Of a stretch of 64,000 nt of DNA, positions 1 through 13,900 are shown one piece after another. Position 1 is the first letter of the stretch. Each line of letters starts with the position of its first letter. Source of the DNA: Hypoxylon rubiginosum (lineage: Eukaryota > Ascomycota > Sordariomycetes > Xylariales > Hypoxylaceae); the NCBI GenBank assembly GCA_902806565.1, contig CADCXA010000062.1, positions 1-64,000 of the forward strand, written 5' to 3'. The translations under genes were made by a program, and so were the position numbers. The notes below the pieces were generated by a model. It was not told where the DNA came from. It did no database searches and was given only the letters and a program-made list of their open reading frames with translations.

Positions 1-3000
1 AAAAAATCAATAATATAAAAATATATATAATTTAAAAAAAAGAAATTTTATTATTAAATTATTAAATAATAAATTTAAATCTAATAAATTTAAATAATAA
101 TAAAAAAACTTATAATTAATTTAAATAATATTATATAATTAAAATTAAATTAACTTAATTATTTAATAAAATAAAACCTTATATATATAATATAAATATT
201 TATTAAATTATATTAAGTTAAATATATAAATAATAATTATTTATTTATTTATTATTTATTAAGTTAAATAAATATATATATAAATAATAAAAAACTTTAT
301 AAATATAAACTATAAAGCTATTAAAATAATAAATATTCTAAGTATTTTAAGTAATAATAAATTTAAATAAAATAATAGTTTAAATTTAATATAACGTTAT
401 ATTTATAAATTAATATAATAATTATTTTAATATTTTTATACTTTCTTATATATATAATAAAATAATAATAAAATATTAATTTTTTAAGCTTATTCTTTTT
501 TTAATAAATAAATATATAATGTTATTAAAATATATTAATATTTATTATTTTATATATTTTAATATAAAATTATTATTTAATTCTAATTTTTTTAATAATA
601 ATAATATTAATTACATTATTATATATTATACTTATTATATTATAATTAAAAACATTTAAAATATTAATAAAAATAAAAATTATATAAAAAAATATAAAAT
701 TAAAATTAAAGATAATTTTTATTTCTTTAAAATAATAAAATATAAGTTAATATTAATTTTTAATAATAATATTATAACTTTAAATTATTACTTTTTTTAT
801 ATTTTAACAAAAAGTATAATATTAATTTTATAACCTTAATAAACATTTTATTAATTAAATATTTATATTAATATATTATTATTATTTTTTAATTTTAACT
901 AATAGATTTTTTTAAAAAATATCTTTAAATTATAAATATATTTATAATTAAAAACCAAGGAAAATAAACTAAAATTTAAAGATAAATATTATATAAAATT
1001 ATTTTTTAAAAAACTTTTTAAAAAAACACTTTTAAATTAAGATTTTTTTATAAAACCTTATTATATTATAAAATATTTATTTAAAATTAAACTTAAATAT
1101 ATAATTTTTAAAATAATTTTAAAATAATTTAATATTAATTATATATATAATTATTTAACTTTAAATTTAAAATATAATAATTTTTTTAATAATATAAAAA
1201 ACCTTATTTTAATTTATAAAAACTTTTATTATTTATTTAATTATAATAACTTAATAATAATCCTTAAAAAAAATAAAAATCTTAATATAAAAACTTTTTT
1301 AAATATTTATTTTTTATTTACTTATATTTTATAACCACTAAAAAAATAATAAAATAAAAATTTAATTATATTAAATTATAATTATAATTTAGATTATTAT
1401 TCTATTAAAAAAGTTTTTATAAAATATATTTTTATATATTTTATTTAAAACCTTTTTAATAATAAGGTTATTTTATTATTTAAAAATATAAATATAAAAA
1501 AAATAAAATTTAAACTATTAATTATAAAACTTATAAACTATAACTAAAAAATAAAAAACATATTAATTATAAATACTTAATATTAGTTATAATTAAAAAT
1601 ATAATTAACTAAAAATTAAAATAATAATAAACATAAAAAAAATAACAATTAAAATAAAAATATATATATTATAAATAATATTAATTTTATTAATTTTAAT
1701 AATAATAACTTTTTTAATTTAAATAATTTAAATTTTTATAATAAGCTTTTTAATAATATAATAACTAAGCTTTTTTTTAATATTAATTATAATATAAAAT
1801 CTAATAATTATATTAATATTAATTATAATAAAAAGTTATTTATTAAATAATTAAAATAATTATTTTTATTATAAATTAAAACTAAAAATACTTTTATTTT
1901 ATATTTATTATATATTAAAATTAATAATAATTCCAACCAATTAAATAATAATAAAATTAATATAACTTTATTAATTAACAACTTAATAATTAATAAAAAT
2001 AATATATTAATAAACAATAAATTTAATTTTAATATTAATTAAATAATTATATAACTAAAAAATATATTAATTTTAAATTAAAATAATTTAAAAGTTATTA
2101 ATTATAAAAAGATTTTTATATAATATAATTAATTAAAATATATAAAATATATATAAGTAATTAATAATAAAACGTTAATATTTAAAAATAATTAAAACTT
2201 AAAAATATATATTAATAATTTTATAATATATTTATATAATAAGATAATTAATACGGTGTTATTTTATAAAATATATATAATTTAAATATTATATAAAAAA
2301 TTTTACTTTTTAAAAAATAATTAAAAATAATATTTATTTAATTAAAACTAATAAACCTTAATTAAATAATACTTTTTAAAAATATTTTTCTTTAATTATA
2401 AAAATTAATATAAAAATAATTAAAATTATCTTAATTTAATAAATTAAATTAATTATTTTTAAAATAAAACAAATTATAAATTTTATTATTATTAATATTT
2501 ATTTTTAAATAATAAGAAACTTATTATATATATATTTTTAAATATTTAATTATTAATTTATTAAATATATATAATTAAATATTATATTTTTATTTTATAA
2601 ATTATTATATTAAAAATTAATTTTTAAAATAAAAAAGATTATAGAAATTATAATAACTTTATTTTTTATAAATTTATAACTTTTAAATAAATATTAATAT
2701 TTTAAATTTATTTTTTAACTTTTTATATTAAATTATTATATATATTTTATATATTATTATATTTTATAAAAAAGCTTTATAATTAATAAAACAAACCTTA
2801 AAAAAAACTATATATTTAAATATTTAAAAATTTATAAAATATTATAATTTAAATATATTGGTTTTTTTTAAATAATTATAAAACTTTAAATTATATAAAC
2901 TTAATAATATATTATTTTTATTAATAAAAACTTTAAAAATATATTATTTAATTATTAAAATTAATATTATTATTAAATATAATTTATTAAAAAAATAAAT

Positions 3001-4467
3001 ACTTTAATATTTTTTATATTATTATATAAAAGTTTATAAAAAATAATAATAATATTTTAAATTAAAATATATAATAATTTTTATTTAAAAGAATAAAAAA
3101 AAAGGTTTATTTTTAAAGAAAAACCATTAAAATAAATATATAAAAAAATAAAAAACAATAAAAACATATTATATATAATAAAAAAAAAGAAATTAAAAAA
3201 ACAACCTTAAATATAAAAAAAATTTATTAATTATATAATATTATTTATAAAATATTATAAAATATATATTATAATAATAAAAACGGGAATTATATATTAA
3301 AAATATTATATAAGATTTTTTTAATATAATATTTAAAACTTTAAACTTTTTAAAATTAATATAAATAAGTTTTTATTTAAAAAAAACTATAAATAAAATA
3401 AAATATAAGTTATAAATATTAATTATATTTAAAAAAGATTTATTTAAGTTTAATTTTTTTTTAAAGTTATTTATAAATATTTAATTAATATTAAATAAAT
3501 TTAAAACAATATATTTATTTAATAAAAATATTAATAAATTTAAAACTTATATTTATATAAAAAACTTTATATAAAATAAAGTTTTTAATTATAATAAAAA
3601 TATTATTATAATTATAAAAATTATAACTTAATATATATTAATAGTTTTAATTATAATATATAAATAAAATATTTTAGAAATAAATTTTATTATAATATAT
3701 TTTAATAAAATTGGTTTTTATATTAAAAAAATATTTAATTATTTATTTAAAAAAATAAAAAGATTTATTAGTTTAATAAAAATAAAAATATTAAATTAAT
3801 AAATTTTTTTTATAAATTAAAATAAACTTGTTATATTTAATAAATTAAAATGTAAAATTATTTAAAATATAAAATTATAAGCTTTTAAAAATAAATAATA
3901 TTATTTATTTAATTAAAAAATATAAAATATTATAATTTTTTATATTAATAATTTTCTATTATTTAATATAAATATTTAAAAATTATAAAACTTAATAAAA
4001 AGATTTTAAAAAGATATTTTTATTATAAACCTTAATAATATTAATTAATTTTTAAAAGTTTAAATTATTTAATTTATTTATAATAAAAACATTTATTTTA
4101 ATTAATAATAATATTTTTAACAATATTAAAAAATAATAAATTTAAATATTATAAATATATAAATATATTTTTTAAACTTAAAAAAATAAATTATATAACT
4201 TTTAAAAATTATAATAAAAAATAAATAAAAATAAATTTATAAATATATATTTTTAATAAAAAAATTAATTTTATAATATATATAATTAAATTAAATATAA
4301 ATTACGTTATATAAATTTAAATATATTATATAAATAACTTTTTATAAAAATATTTTTAAAAAGTTAAATATATTATAAAATATTTAAAAAAGTTAATTAA
4401 AAAAATAATTTAATATAAAAAAATAGTAAAAAATATAAATATTAAATATTTAATAATATAAAATTAT
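1..4467. other. AT-rich RIP-type isochore, no intact gene
   Basis: The stretch is almost pure A/T with scattered C and very few G on the + strand (many consecutive 60-base lines between about 1,200 and 2,000 carry several C and no G). No reading frame resembles a protein. The only long one, 1823-2017 on the minus strand, is low-complexity I/L/N/K sequence expected by chance in AT-only DNA. The composition is what RIP plus AT mutation leaves of transposons in ascomycetes. The residual C-over-G skew suggests the remnant of one oriented element, but no terminal repeat or motif could be identified. Confidence 0.75.
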
Positions 4468-4750
4468 ATTATAATAAGATGCGGCGATTAATACCTTATA
4501 AAAAGTTATATAACTACCTTATAACTAGATTCTTTTTATTTTTTTTCTTTTAAAAGGCTTGTAAAGCTTTTTATATAACTAAATAACTATATATTATAAA
4601 AATATATACTTTTTTATAAGATATTTTAAATACGTTAATTAGAATGTTTTTTAAGTTATTTTTTAAGTTAAATATAATTTAAAGTAAATAATAATATAAT
4701 TGTTATTTAAGTTAAGGATTATTAATATAAAAGTAAAGTTTTATTATAAT
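4468..4750 (+). repeat. 5' LTR of the RIP-degraded retrotransposon
   Basis: This copy pairs with 16391-16672 over its whole length. Homology starts at the TTATAATAAGATGCGG stretch (the partner reads TTATAATAAAATATAG) and ends at TTTTATTATAAT. Differences are C/T or G/A, plus one base in a poly-T run near 4539-4551. The retained GCGGCG shows that this copy was hit less completely at some sites than its partner. Ends are defined by loss of alignment, so they may be off by a few bases. Confidence 0.8.
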
Positions 4751-5211
4751 TAATAATTATTATAAAATTTAAACTTGTAATTTTAATTTTAAAAAAATTA
4801 TATTAATTTTAATTTAATTAATAAAGAATTTTAAGAATTTTATTTTATGTTTTATTAAAGGATTGTTATTAATTTTAAAAAACTTTGTTATAAGTTAAAG
4901 CTTATATATTTAATAAAGTTTAATATTTTAAAAAAAGTTTTAAGCTTAAAATTTTAACGTGGATTAAGTTATTTTATATTAATTATTATAAACTTATATT
5001 AATTAAATTATTAAATTAATAAATAAATTGTTTTTAATGTTATAAAATAATTAAAATTTATAAGATTTATTAAATATAAAAAACTTAATTAAACGTTATT
5101 TTAAATAAAATTATAATTAAAAACTTTAAGTTAAGGTATTTATTTTAATTATTAAAATATTATAATTAAGAATTTAAAAATTAAGAATTTAAAGATTAAA
5201 ATTATAAGATT

Positions 5212-5393
5212 TAATAATAAAACCTAATAATAAGATTTAATAATAAAACTTAATAATAAGATTTAATAATAAAATTTAGTAATAAAATTAAATATTAAGA
5301 TTTAATAATAAAACCTAGTAATAAAATTTAGTAATAAGATTTAATAATAAAATCTAATAATAAAACTTAGTAATAAAACTTAGTAATAAAATT
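5212..5393 (+). repeat. 13-bp tandem array, 14 units, inside the retrotransposon
   Basis: The sequence is a clean 13-bp period of the form TAATAATAARAYY, with variants TAGTAATAAAAYT. It covers 182 bp, exactly 14 units with no indel. Variation between units is mostly A/G and C/T. It lies about 460 bp inside the 5' LTR, where a gypsy element has its leader or early gag. Because 13 is not a multiple of 3, it would shift frame in each unit if translated, so it is more likely a leader or untranslated repeat or a later expansion. Confidence 0.8.
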
Positions 5394-8300
5394 TAGAATT
5401 TAAAAACTTAATAAATTAAAACTTAGATATTTAGTAATAAAATTAAAATATTAAGATTTTTAAAGATTTAAACTTATACTTAAAATAATTATTTAAATAA
5501 TTATATATTATAAAATATAAAATTAAAAGATTTTAATTAATATTATAAACATTGGTGTAAAAATATATATTAATATATTTTAAAAAAAGGGATTTATTTA
5601 AGATATTAAAAACTTTAATTTTATAAATTAAACTATTTTTAGTTTAATTAGATATTAAGTAAAATTAATAAAGAAATTTTATATTTTAAAGAAATAGATT
5701 TTTTAAAGGTATTTATAAAGTTTATTTTATTAGTTTAATTTATTATTTTAATAGTGAGACTTTTATTTAAATTAACAGTAATATTTCTATAAAAAGTGTA
5801 ATTATTTATTAGTAACTTAATTAGTAACTTAATTAATACCTTAAAAAATATAAACTTTAAAAATAATATATTATATTTTTAAAAAAAGCTTGTTAAAAAA
5901 CGTAAAAATAAAACTAGAAAAAGTTATTTAAGAGATTTTATATATATTTTTAAAATAAAACTTTTTATTTAACAGCTTTTTTTTATAATTAATAGATTAT
6001 TTATTATTTACTTTTTTATTTATTTTTTTTAAAAAAAACCTTTTTAAATATTTATTAAGTATTTTAAAATTAAGTATAAGTTTTATTAATTTTATTATTA
6101 TTAATATAAAAAGTTAGAGCTTTAAAAATACTTTTAAAAAACCAATTAAAGTTAATTATAATATTAATTTTATTTAAAAACAATTTTTATTTAATATTTT
6201 TTTTTATTATATTTTAAAGTAACTTTATTTTAATAATTATATTAACTTTTGGTTTTATTATTTTAAATAACATAGATTTAATTATAATTATTAATATAAT
6301 AACTAATAACTTAAAAACTATAAATTAAAAAGGAAATTACGTAAAAATATACTTATATTTATTTTTTTTTATTATAAACTTAAAGTAATAAAAGGATATT
6401 TAATTTAATAAATCCTATATATTTTAATAATTATTTAATTTTAATTAATATTTTATTTAATTTAAGTATATTAATTAATTTAAGATTTTTAAAGCTTTTA
6501 AATTTATATTTTTCTTAAAGATTAAGCGTAAAGTTAAAGTTTTAATTTTTAAATATATTATTTAAAAAAAGGTAAAAAACAAGTTTAAAAAAGTTTTTAA
6601 TATTATTAATTTAAAATAACATTTAATAATCTAGGATTAAATTAACGTTTTAAAAAAAAAAACAAAAAATATAAACTTTTTTAAAATAATTAATAGTTTA
6701 ATTCTTAATTATAAAATTATTATATTTAAAGTTAAATTATAAGATAAGTTAATTAGTAATAACGTTTATTTTTATATATTATAAAAACTTTTATTTTTAA
6801 TTATTAAGAAATAGCTGGTTATTTATATTAAAAAAAGCTTTAATAATTTAAAAGCTATAAATTTTAAGAATTTTAAGAAAATAATAACTAAATAAATAAA
6901 CTTTTATTTATAGATTTTTAATATAAATAAGAATAAAATCATTGTTAATTATATTAAATATAACTTAAATAATAAAAATAATAATAATATTATTAATTAA
7001 AAAACTTAAAAAGTTAAAATTAATATTTAAATTTTATTAAAATCTATTATAAAAAAAAGTTTATTTTTATTACTTTTAATTAATAAAATTAATAAGTTTA
7101 TTAAATAGTTTTTTAAAATAAAGATTTAAAATATTAATTTAAAAAAAAAGATTAAAAATATAAAAAATAGGTTTTATAGTTTTAACTTTTATTTTAATAA
7201 TTAAAATTTATATTAAACTGAAATTATTATATTAATTAATATATTAAATATAAAAGGTTTTTTTTTTAATTTATAAATTAATTAAACCGGATTATTAACT
7301 AACTAAGCCTTATTAAATTACCAGTAGGCGTTTAATTTAAAATATATAAACTTAAAATTAAATTATAATTTTTAAAATTATTATTTTTATAAAAATATTT
7401 TTTATTTTATAATAAGTTATAAAATAATTAAGTATTTAAATAATAATGGTATTTTATATTATAATTATATAAGTAAAAAATATATTTTAAAAGAAATAAT
7501 AAAGAATATAAAACTTATAAATATCTTAATTTTTAAATATATTATTACTAAAATATATTATTAAGAAATTCTTATTAAAAAAAACATTTTTAATTATATT
7601 AAAAAATGTAATTTAAGTGGTAACTTAGTTACTTACTACGTAAAATATTATTAAATATAAATTAAAATCTTTTATAAAATATAAATAAATAAGGAAAAAA
7701 AAAAGCTATAAAAGTTTTATTTATAAAAGAAATTAAACTAGGTTAATATTTCTTATTTAAATATTAATTTTATTTTAAATTTAAATAATAACTTAACTTT
7801 TAATAATTTAAATATATATATTTATTATTATAAAAAACAAATATAAAAGGATTTTAATTAAATTAAAATATATATAACTTTCCGAATAAAAAACCTTAGT
7901 TAGATTTTTAATATTAAATAAAAAATAAATTCTAAAAAAAACCTTATTAACATTAATATTAAAAGTAAAAATAATAACATTAAAAAAATCTTATAAAAGT
8001 TTTTAAAAGTTATTAACCTTATTAAAAGTTTAAAACTTATTAAAACCGGCGTTTTTTTTAATTATAAAATTTAAAAATTTTAACTTAAAAAAATTATAAT
8101 TAACTTAAATAAGTAATTTTTAATTACCTAGAAAAAAATAACTTAAATAATACCAAGATTTATAGGTTTATTTAAAAATATATTAAATAAATTATAAACT
8201 TATTTTATTTTTATATATGTTATTAAGTTTATTATTAAAAAATATAAAAAAGATTTTATTAATATAAATAAAATAAACTTAAAATTTAAAACTTAGAAAA

Positions 8301-10848
8301 ACCTTATTTAAACTAATTTAATTAGTAAAAAAAAATTTTTATTATCACTTTTTTATATAAAATTTTTTTATATATAAAAGAATTTTACTTATTATAATTT
8401 AATTATATATATTTAATTTTTATTTTAACTTTTAATTAAAGTAAAATTATATAAAAATAAAAATAAAATAATTATAATGGTTAATATAAAAATGTAATTT
8501 AATTTAATCGTTAAATTTTATATAATAAAATTTAAGTTTTTAATATTTAAAATTTATTTAATATAGTTAGGATTTAAATCCCACGTTTTTATAAAAGTTA
8601 TAAAAATTATAAAAGGTTTTATTTAAATTAAAAACTAATTTTTATAATACTTAATTTATATTATAAAAAATATTTTTATATTATTTAAACTATTATTAAA
8701 ATTAAATTTTATCTTTTTTATAAAAATGGATTTTTATTATAAGGACTTTAAAATAATAAGTAACTTAATTTTTAAAAAAATATTAATAAAAGTATTATTA
8801 ATATTTAATTAATTAAATAAAAAACAAATAAAAAAATTAATATAATTAAAGCTTGTTTTAAAAAATTACTAGTTATTAATAATTAAAGTTATATTAATAG
8901 TTATAAAAAACCTATAATAAAAAAAATAAGTAATAATAAAAAAAAAGGTATTTTATTTTATAAAATAAATCTATAAATATTACTAATATTAATTAATAAA
9001 ATAAATTTTTTTAACTTTTTTAATAATTTTTATAATAATATATAAACTAATTTAATAAATATTTTTAAATATAACTTTAATAAAAATAAAATAATTTTTT
9101 ATATATTAATAAATAATAATTTTTTTAAAACTATAAAAACTACTATCTAAAAAACTATTAAAAAAATAAAAAAAAATAAAAACCAAAATTAATATAAAAT
9201 AAAAATTAACTCCGGTTTAATTTTTATTAATATTATATATAAATTTAAAGCCTTAAAAGTTAATTTTATTAATAATATCTTTATTAATAAATTTATATTA
9301 CTAGGATTATTTAATTAAAAAAAGAAGTTTTTTTAATTAATATAAAATTAAATTAAAAACTTTTTAACGTTTTATAAAAAAGGTTTTTATAAAAATATCC
9401 ACTTTAAATTTATAACTTAATTTTATAATAAACATTTAAAATTTAATAGGCTTAAAGTAATTAAAGAAAAATTAAAAATTTTTAAGATAATTAATATTAA
9501 AAAAAATATTTTTATTAAAATACTTTATAAAAAAAAATAACCTTAGCTTAAGATTTTAATAAAATTAGTTATATAAAAAAAGATATAACGTTTAATTATA
9601 TAATTAAAACCGTTTTATATTTTATATAATAAATTAAAAGTATTTTAATTTTTATTTTTTTTAAAAATAAAATTATTTAGGTTTTAAAAAAACGCTTAAA
9701 AAACAATATTTTATAAGAAAACTATAACTTATATTAAAACGTTTAATTTATTATTAAAAAGAAAAAAATTTTTTTAAATTAATTAATTTTTATATTAAGT
9801 TTAATAAAAAAATAATTTAAAATATTTTTTTATTAAAAAGCTATAAAAAGTTTTTTATAAAATTTACAATATATTAAATTTTATTTATAATAAATTAATT
9901 TTTAAAATATAATTAAGTGAAATTAAGTTTTTTTAATAAGTAATTAATAGTTTTTATTATATTAATTAAACTAATAAAAATAATAATATTATTATAAAAA
10001 GTAATAAACTTAATTATTTACTTTTTAAAAATAGTTACTTAAATATTTTATAACTTTATATTAAATAAATATAAGTTTTTTTTAATAACGTAAAAATTAA
10101 AAAACTAATTATTTAATATAAAAATTAAGAAGTTTATTTTAAAATATAACGTTTTATTTTTAAATATATAAAAAACATTAACATTATTTTATTAAATTTT
10201 AAATTTACTAATATAATAATAAACAAAGAAAAATTAAAATTCTATTATTTAATAATAAAGATTATAAAATATATTTATAATATTTATAAAAAAAAACTAA
10301 CCTTATTAAAAACCTTTAAAATATAAAAATAAAGTTCCTATAAAAATATAAGAAATATTAAGTTTTTTATTAGCGTTATTATTTATTTTAAGTTTTAAAT
10401 TAAACTATATATTTTAATTATTATATTTTTAATAAAGCTGCTTTAAAAAAACGCCTTATAAAAATAAGTAAAAAATTAAAAGCAAGTTATATAAACATTA
10501 AAAAATATATTAAATAATATTTTATATCTTATTAATTTTAACTATATTTATAAAAAGTTAATTATATTATAAATAAATACCTTAAAAAATAATTAAAGCT
10601 ATATATTAAAATAACTTAATAATTAAAGTATTTTTTATTTTTTAAAATATAAATTAAATATATAATATAAAATAAAAAAAAATTATAATATTTTAAAACT
10701 TAAAGCCTTAGTTATTATAAAATCTTTTTATTAGTTATAAATTTATTTTTATAACATTTATTTTTTATTATAAATAAACATAAAAATACTAATTATTTAA
10801 TTAAATAATAAATTTATAAGTTTATTAAAAGTAAAATTAATTTAATAA

Positions 10849-10935
10849 ATTATTTATATTAAATTATTTAATTTTAAGATTAAATATATACCCGGTAAAT
10901 TTAATATAATAACCGACTTTTTATTTTATAAAAAA
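10849..10935 (+). pseudogene. Ty3/gypsy RNase H C-terminal remnant
   Basis: The + strand reads FKIKYIPGKFNIITDF followed by LFYK. This matches the end of the gypsy RNase H domain, where the family consensus is an acidic or basic Y-x-PGK-x-N-x-x-A-D-A/F-L-S-R block. The Asp of the final catalytic motif is present, the preceding Ala is read as Thr (G to A), and the Ser-Arg is read as Phe-Tyr, all consistent with RIP transitions. An in-frame stop lies just upstream. The strand agrees with the polypurine tract and LTR orientation. Confidence 0.6.
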
Positions 10936-13900
10936 AAAATAATTAATAAAAGGATAATATTAATAAATATATTAATAATTAAATTTATTTTATTTAAATT
11001 ACCTTAATTTTTCTAGTTTCTTTTAATATTAAATATCTTTTATTTTAACTATTAAAAAATTAAAGTGATAAATTTTAAAAAATCGTAAAATATTTAAACA
11101 TTTTTACTTATTTTTCTCGCTTAAAAAATAAAAAGATAATAAAAAATTAATATATTAAAACAAGATTTTAAAATAAAATATTTTAATATATAATAACTAA
11201 AAGTATCTTATAAAAAAGGCTTAAAAAAAAGTTCTATTAATGATAAATTATTAATTTATTTTTATAAAAAAAGTTAATTATTTAAAAAAGTTATATTAAA
11301 TATAATTATAAAATATATAATTTTATAATTAATAAGGTAAAAAATATATATTATTAGAAAAAAATAAATTTAAATATAACTTAAATTATTTTTATATATT
11401 TTAACTATTAAAAATCTTAAACTATTAAACCTTATAAACCAGGCTTATATAATAAGTTAAATGGTTTTTTTATTATATAAATTATTAATATATAATATAT
11501 ATTTTATAATTAAAAAAAAAAGCTATTATAAAAATAAAAAAGAAAGTTAATAACTAGCTTAAAGTAAAAGTTATTTTTAATATTAAAATAAAAGTTATAA
11601 TTAACTTTATTTAAAGAAAAATTATTTTTAATTACAGGACTTTTTTATTAATAAAATACAATAAAAACTTAAAGTTTAAAAAAGTTTTTAAAAACGTTTA
11701 TTTAAAAATAAAAATAAAAAGAAAAATAAGCTTTTTTTATTATCTTAAAATATAAAACTAAATAAAAGTTAATTATAAAAAAATTATTAAAAAACTTTTT
11801 TAAACTTTAAATAAAAATAATAAAAGTTAAATATTACACTTATTTAAAATTATTTAAGCTAATTAAATATTAATTAAATTTAATAAAATCTTTTTATATA
11901 AAATAATATATAAATAAAAAATTATAATATTTATTAAAGTTATAATTTTTATATAATAAATATTTAAATAAAATAAAATAAAAAATTATAAGGAGCTTTT
12001 AATAATTTAAATAAGATTTTTATAAAAAAAAAAGGAAGATTTTTAAAAATTAATTGTTATTTTTAAAAAAAAAAGAAAAAAGGTAATTAAATAAAAAAAT
12101 AAAAAATATATAAGATAAATTAAAAATATAATATTATAAAAAAACAATCTTATATTTTTATTTAATATTTTTTATTATATTAATATTTTAAATAAAAATA
12201 AGCTTTATTATAACTAGCTAAGATTTTATTTAATTAATTAAGTTTATAAAAAAAATAAATATAATATTTATAAATTAAATAATATTATCCTAAAAATTAT
12301 ATTTTTAAAAAACCAGTTTAAGTTTTTTATAAAAAATAAGTAAAAATATTAAAAATTTAACAACTTTTTTAATAACTTTTAAATTATAGGATTAAATAAT
12401 AAATAATTTAATTAAAATAAAGATAATATTTTTTATAATAAAAAAAAAAATACTAAAATATTTAATTACTTTATAAATTAAGAAATAATAAATTTAATAA
12501 TTAAAAATAATAATATAAAAATTTATTAAAATAACTTATATTAAAATAAATAAATTTTAATTAATAATAAAATAAAATAATAAATTATTAAAACTATTTT
12601 AAAAGGTAAAATTATTTCTAAAAATAAGGCTTTTTAGTTATAATAAATTAAAGTTTATTTTTTTAAAAGAATAAAAAAAAAATATGTTATTATATTAAAC
12701 CTTAAAACGTTTACTAGCCTTAAATTATACTAATTAATATAAAAATAAAATAATTATTAACTTAAAAAAATAAAAAAAAATAACCATGTTTATATTTAAT
12801 ATTATAACCAGGAATTTATAAATATATAATATATAGTTAACATATAACTAAAAAACTTTATTTAAAATACTTTATTTATTTTTTTTTTTACGAATTTTAA
12901 ATTTTTATTATTTAAAGTTAATTTATTTATTTAACTTTTACTTTATTTTTTATTTATTTTAAAATTAAACTAGTTTTATTAATAAAATAAAAAAGTGTAA
13001 TATTTAATATAAAGGTTTTATTTTTTACTTTATTTAATTTAGAATTTTAATATTAGATTATTAAAACTAAATTAACGAATTTTTTAATATAAGATTTTTA
13101 ATTAAAAAAAAATTTTAATACTTTTAAATTTAAAGATTTTTAAATTAATAGTTTTAAAATTCATATTTTTTATTGGATATTAAAATAACATAAATATTAT
13201 AAAACCTTTTTATAATATTAAAAATAAACTTATAGTTAAAAAAAAGTTATATTTTAATATAATCAATAAAATTAAATGTTTTTATATAACGTTAATAATA
13301 TTAATAAGTTATTTTATTTAAAAGATTATATATTTAAATAAAAAGATTAAAAATATAACGATTATTTTATATAAATTTATTAAAATAATTATTTAAAGGA
13401 TTTATATGTTTAATATTAATAAATAAAAATAACGATTATTTTAAAAATAGTTATTTAAAAAAAAGTAGTAATTTTATAAAAGGTTAGTTATTTATTAAAA
13501 GTTTTTATTAAATATTTTTTAAAAGATATATTAGTTAATAGTAAAATTATTAAATATATAAAAATTTATATTATAAATTATTTAATAAATTATATTAGTT
13601 AAGTTTTTTTATAAAATTATTAAGCCTTATTAACTTATAAATGTTTATTATTAATATAAAATCTAAAAGTTAAAAATAAGGATTTTAATTAAAAATCTAT
13701 TAAATTATTTACTAAGAATAATAAAAATAATAAAATTAAAAGTTTTATTATTATATAAAACCTTAAAAAGTTATAAAAATTAATAATTTAAAAAGATATA
13801 AATTACGATGGTTTTTTTAACTTAAAATTTATCCTAGCTAGTAAAAATTATAATATAAATTTAAAATTAGTTTTTATATTTAAAATAATTTAATTAAAAG

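Noticed and set aside
1823..2017. 64-codon minus-strand frame in the AT block
   Set aside because: Only I, L, N, K, Y and F, as expected from A/T-only sequence; no motif and no neighbours.
5200..5400. CRISPR-like array
   Set aside because: Units are contiguous 13-mers without spacers, in a eukaryotic RIP-mutated transposon.
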